A stretch of DNA of 6,680 nucleotides, taken from Chloroflexota bacterium (GTDB lineage: Bacteria > Chloroflexota > Limnocylindria > P2-11E). The translations under genes and the position numbers were made by a program. Location of the stretch: NCBI GenBank assembly GCA_016875665.1, contig VGPA01000074.1:1-6680 (forward strand), written 5' to 3'. This document shows positions 5,200 through 6,680 of the stretch, piece after piece. Every line of letters begins with the position of its first letter. Positions within the stretch are counted from its first letter, which is position 1. Below the pieces are notes generated by a model. It had not been told where the DNA came from. It searched no databases and worked only from the letters and a program-made list of their open reading frames with translations.

Positions 5200-6105
5200 A
5201 TGGACCAGCTGCAGTACGGCGGCAAGGCGACGGCCCCGCGGAGCAAGGTCACGATCCCCGACCTGCTCGCCATGAAGCGCAAAGGCCAGCGCTTCACGAT
5301 GCTCACGGCGTACGACGCCCCGACGGCGCGCTTCGTCGAGCAGGCGGGCATCGACGTCATCCTCGTCGGCGACTCGGTCGCGAACGTGGTGCTCGGCCAC
5401 TCGTCGACCCTGCCGGTGACGATGGACCAGATGGTCAGCCACGCGGCGGCCGTGTCGCGCGGCGCGTCCCGCCCGCTGCTGGTGGGCGACATGCCGTTCG
5501 GCTCGTACCAGGCTTCGCCCGCGGACGCGATGCGCAACGCGTCGCGCTTCCTCAAGGAGGCGGGCATGGACGCCGTGAAGCTCGAGGGTGGCGTGGAAGT
5601 CGCGGACACCGTGCGCGCCCTCACCCGCAACGGCATCGCGGTGATGGGCCACGTGGGGCTCACGCCCCAGCGCGCGGCGCAGCTCGGTGGGTTCAAGGTC
5701 CAGGCCAAGACCGCGGACGCGGCGCGCGCCCTCGTGGACGCCGCGCTCGCGCTCGAGGAGGCGGGCTGCTTCTCGGTGGTGCTGGAGGCGGTGCCGGTCC
5801 AGGTTGCCGCCCTTGCGACCGAGCGGCTTTCCATCCCGACGATCGGCATCGGCGCGGGCAACGTCTGTGACGGGCAGGTGCTGGTGTTCCACGACGCGCT
5901 CGGACTCGGCATGGGCGACTTCAAGCCCAAGTTCGCGAAGCGCTTCGCGGAGCTCGGCCCCGTGATCGTGGAAGCGCTCCGCGAGTACGACGCCGAGGTC
6001 CGCGCGGGGACGTTCCCGGCCGACGAGCACTCCTTCCACATGAAGGAGGGCGAGGCCGCCGAGCTCGCGCGCGGCGAGGCCGCCACCAAGCCCCGCGCGG
6101 TCTAG
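5200..6105 (+). CDS. panB: 3-methyl-2-oxobutanoate (ketopantoate) hydroxymethyltransferase
   Basis: Adds a hydroxymethyl group from 5,10-methylene-THF to 2-oxoisovalerate, giving ketopantoate, the committed step of pantothenate synthesis; a cytosolic (beta/alpha)8 decamer that needs Mg2+. The conserved blocks are MLTAYDAPTARF (34-45) and LVGDS with Asp58 (metal). GHSSTLPVTMDQM (66-78) and VGDMPF with Asp97 (metal) follow. Next are VKLEGG with Lys127 and Glu129, GHVGLTPQ (150-157), VLEAVP with the catalytic Glu196, and IGIGAGNVCDGQ (215-226). EHSFH (276-280) marks the usual family end. At 301 aa it is about 35 residues longer than E. coli PanB (264): roughly 14 extra at the N-terminus and a 20-residue Ala/Glu/Arg tail after SFHM. 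The ATG is supported by GGAGGT. panE begins 3 nt after the stop, so the next pathway step is co-translated. Confidence 0.97.
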   Translation: MDQLQYGGKATAPRSKVTIPDLLAMKRKGQRFTMLTAYDAPTARFVEQAGIDVILVGDSVANVVLGHSSTLPVTMDQMVSHAAAVSRGASRPLLVGDMPFGSYQASPADAMRNASRFLKEAGMDAVKLEGGVEVADTVRALTRNGIAVMGHVGLTPQRAAQLGGFKVQAKTADAARALVDAALALEEAGCFSVVLEAVPVQVAALATERLSIPTIGIGAGNVCDGQVLVFHDALGLGMGDFKPKFAKRFAELGPVIVEALREYDAEVRAGTFPADEHSFHMKEGEAAELARGEAATKPRAV

Positions 6106-6108
6106 GCC

Positions 6109-6680
6109 GTGCGCATCGCGGTGATCGGCCTGGGCGTGATCGGGCGGACGATCGCCGACGCCCTGGCCGGACACGCCGACGTGGTCCGGGTGGACCGCAC
6201 GCGGGCTCCGCTCCGCGCGGGCGAGAACGCGGTCGATGCGGCGCTGGTCACGGTCAAGACCCCGGGCACCCGCTGGGCCGCCGAGGCCGCGGCGGCCATC
6301 CTCGCCCCCGACGGCATCGCCGTCACGCTCCAGAACGGTCTCGGCAACCGCGACGCGCTCATCGAGCGGTTCGGGGCCGACCGCTCGCTCATGGGCGCCG
6401 TCTACTTCGGCGCGTATGAGGAACCGGACGGGAGCCTGCGCACGTTCGGTCCGCGGCGCATCACGCTGGCGCGCCCCGCCGAGCCGGGGCCGCGCGCGCG
6501 GACGGAAGGCCTGGCGGCCGCTCTTCGCGCCGCGGGCTTCACGGTCGAGCTCGCCGACGAGGTGCTGCCGCTCCTCTGGGCGAAGATCGCGGTGAACGTC
6601 GCCGTGAACCCGGTCACCGCGATCCTCGGCCTTCGCAACGGCGGCATCGCCGGGCATGCCGGGGGAGCCGTGCTCGCGGA
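6109..6680 (+). CDS. panE: 2-dehydropantoate (ketopantoate) 2-reductase, 5' part, cut by window edge
   Basis: Reduces ketopantoate to pantoate with NADPH, the step after PanB. About 190 codons are open to the right edge; the family is about 300 aa, so roughly 100 residues are missing. The N-terminal Rossmann motif is VIGLGVIGRTIA (5-16). VTVKT carries the catalytic-site Lys50, equivalent to E. coli Lys72. LQNGLGN (74-80) is the conserved Asn-Gly loop. LLWAKIAVNVAVNPVTAIL (155-173) carries the catalytic Lys159 with Asn163 and Asn167 in the dimer-like helical domain. The interval from the Rossmann Gly motif to Lys50 is about 20 residues shorter than in E. coli, removing much of the second beta-alpha unit. 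The GTG start lies 3 nt after the panB TAG and has no Shine-Dalgarno, implying reinitiation by ribosomes finishing panB. The motifs are clear; an ApbA/PanE paralogue with another substrate is less likely in this context. Confidence 0.92.
   Translation, partial: MRIAVIGLGVIGRTIADALAGHADVVRVDRTRAPLRAGENAVDAALVTVKTPGTRWAAEAAAAILAPDGIAVTLQNGLGNRDALIERFGADRSLMGAVYFGAYEEPDGSLRTFGPRRITLARPAEPGPRARTEGLAAALRAAGFTVELADEVLPLLWAKIAVNVAVNPVTAILGLRNGGIAGHAGGAVLA

Noticed and set aside
5152..6657. 501-codon open frame on the minus strand across panB and panE
   Set aside because: Antisense shadow of two genes with clear family motifs. Its composition is rich in Arg, Ala, His and Asp with no recognisable motif, as expected from GC-rich codons read backwards.

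Overview
This window comes from the chromosome of a very GC-rich bacterium. By eye the GC content is around 70%, coding density is near 95%, and GTG starts and 4-nt start/stop overlaps are common. I see no mobile element, tRNA, rRNA, CRISPR array or phage gene. The taxon cannot be fixed from this sequence. The type III pantothenate kinase, fused CoaBC and apparently leaderless starts would fit several high-GC soil lineages (for example Actinobacteriota, Chloroflexota or candidate phyla such as Rokubacteria or Dormibacterota), but this is only a guess.

Left arm (1-1197, minus strand): a tonoplast-intrinsic-protein-like aquaporin is followed directly by the 5' part of a FAD-dependent oxidoreductase of the DAO (DadA/PuuB-like) family, which runs off the left edge. 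The two appear to share a stop/start overlap, with a possible CTG start. The pairing suggests a channel for small neutral solutes made together with an enzyme whose relatives release NH3 and H2O2.

Centre (1198-2636): a 26-bp divergent spacer carries a perfect 12-bp palindrome that reads TATCCT on both strands. To its right is a 152-aa orphan protein that resembles a free-standing lamin-tail domain. After a 63-bp spacer with a hairpin and a plausible sigma70-type promoter comes ftcD, a stand-alone glutamate formimidoyltransferase (folate one-carbon metabolism).

Right arm (2695-6680, plus strand): a compact pantothenate/coenzyme A cluster, coaD-coaX-coaBC-panB-panE, with panE cut by the window edge. 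PanB and PanE make pantoate from 2-oxoisovalerate. CoaX phosphorylates pantothenate, CoaBC converts 4'-phosphopantothenate to 4'-phosphopantetheine, and CoaD adenylates that to dephospho-CoA. panC, panD and coaE are not in the window. ftcD may be metabolically linked, because PanB consumes 5,10-methylene-tetrahydrofolate and FtcD feeds the methenyl/methylene-folate pool.

Most of the window is ordinary core metabolism. The points worth a second look are the TIP-like pore paired with a flavin oxidase, the orphan lamin-tail-like protein, the symmetric divergent promoter with near-leaderless starts, the replaced active-site residues in CoaBC, and the shortened NADPH-binding lobe of PanE.
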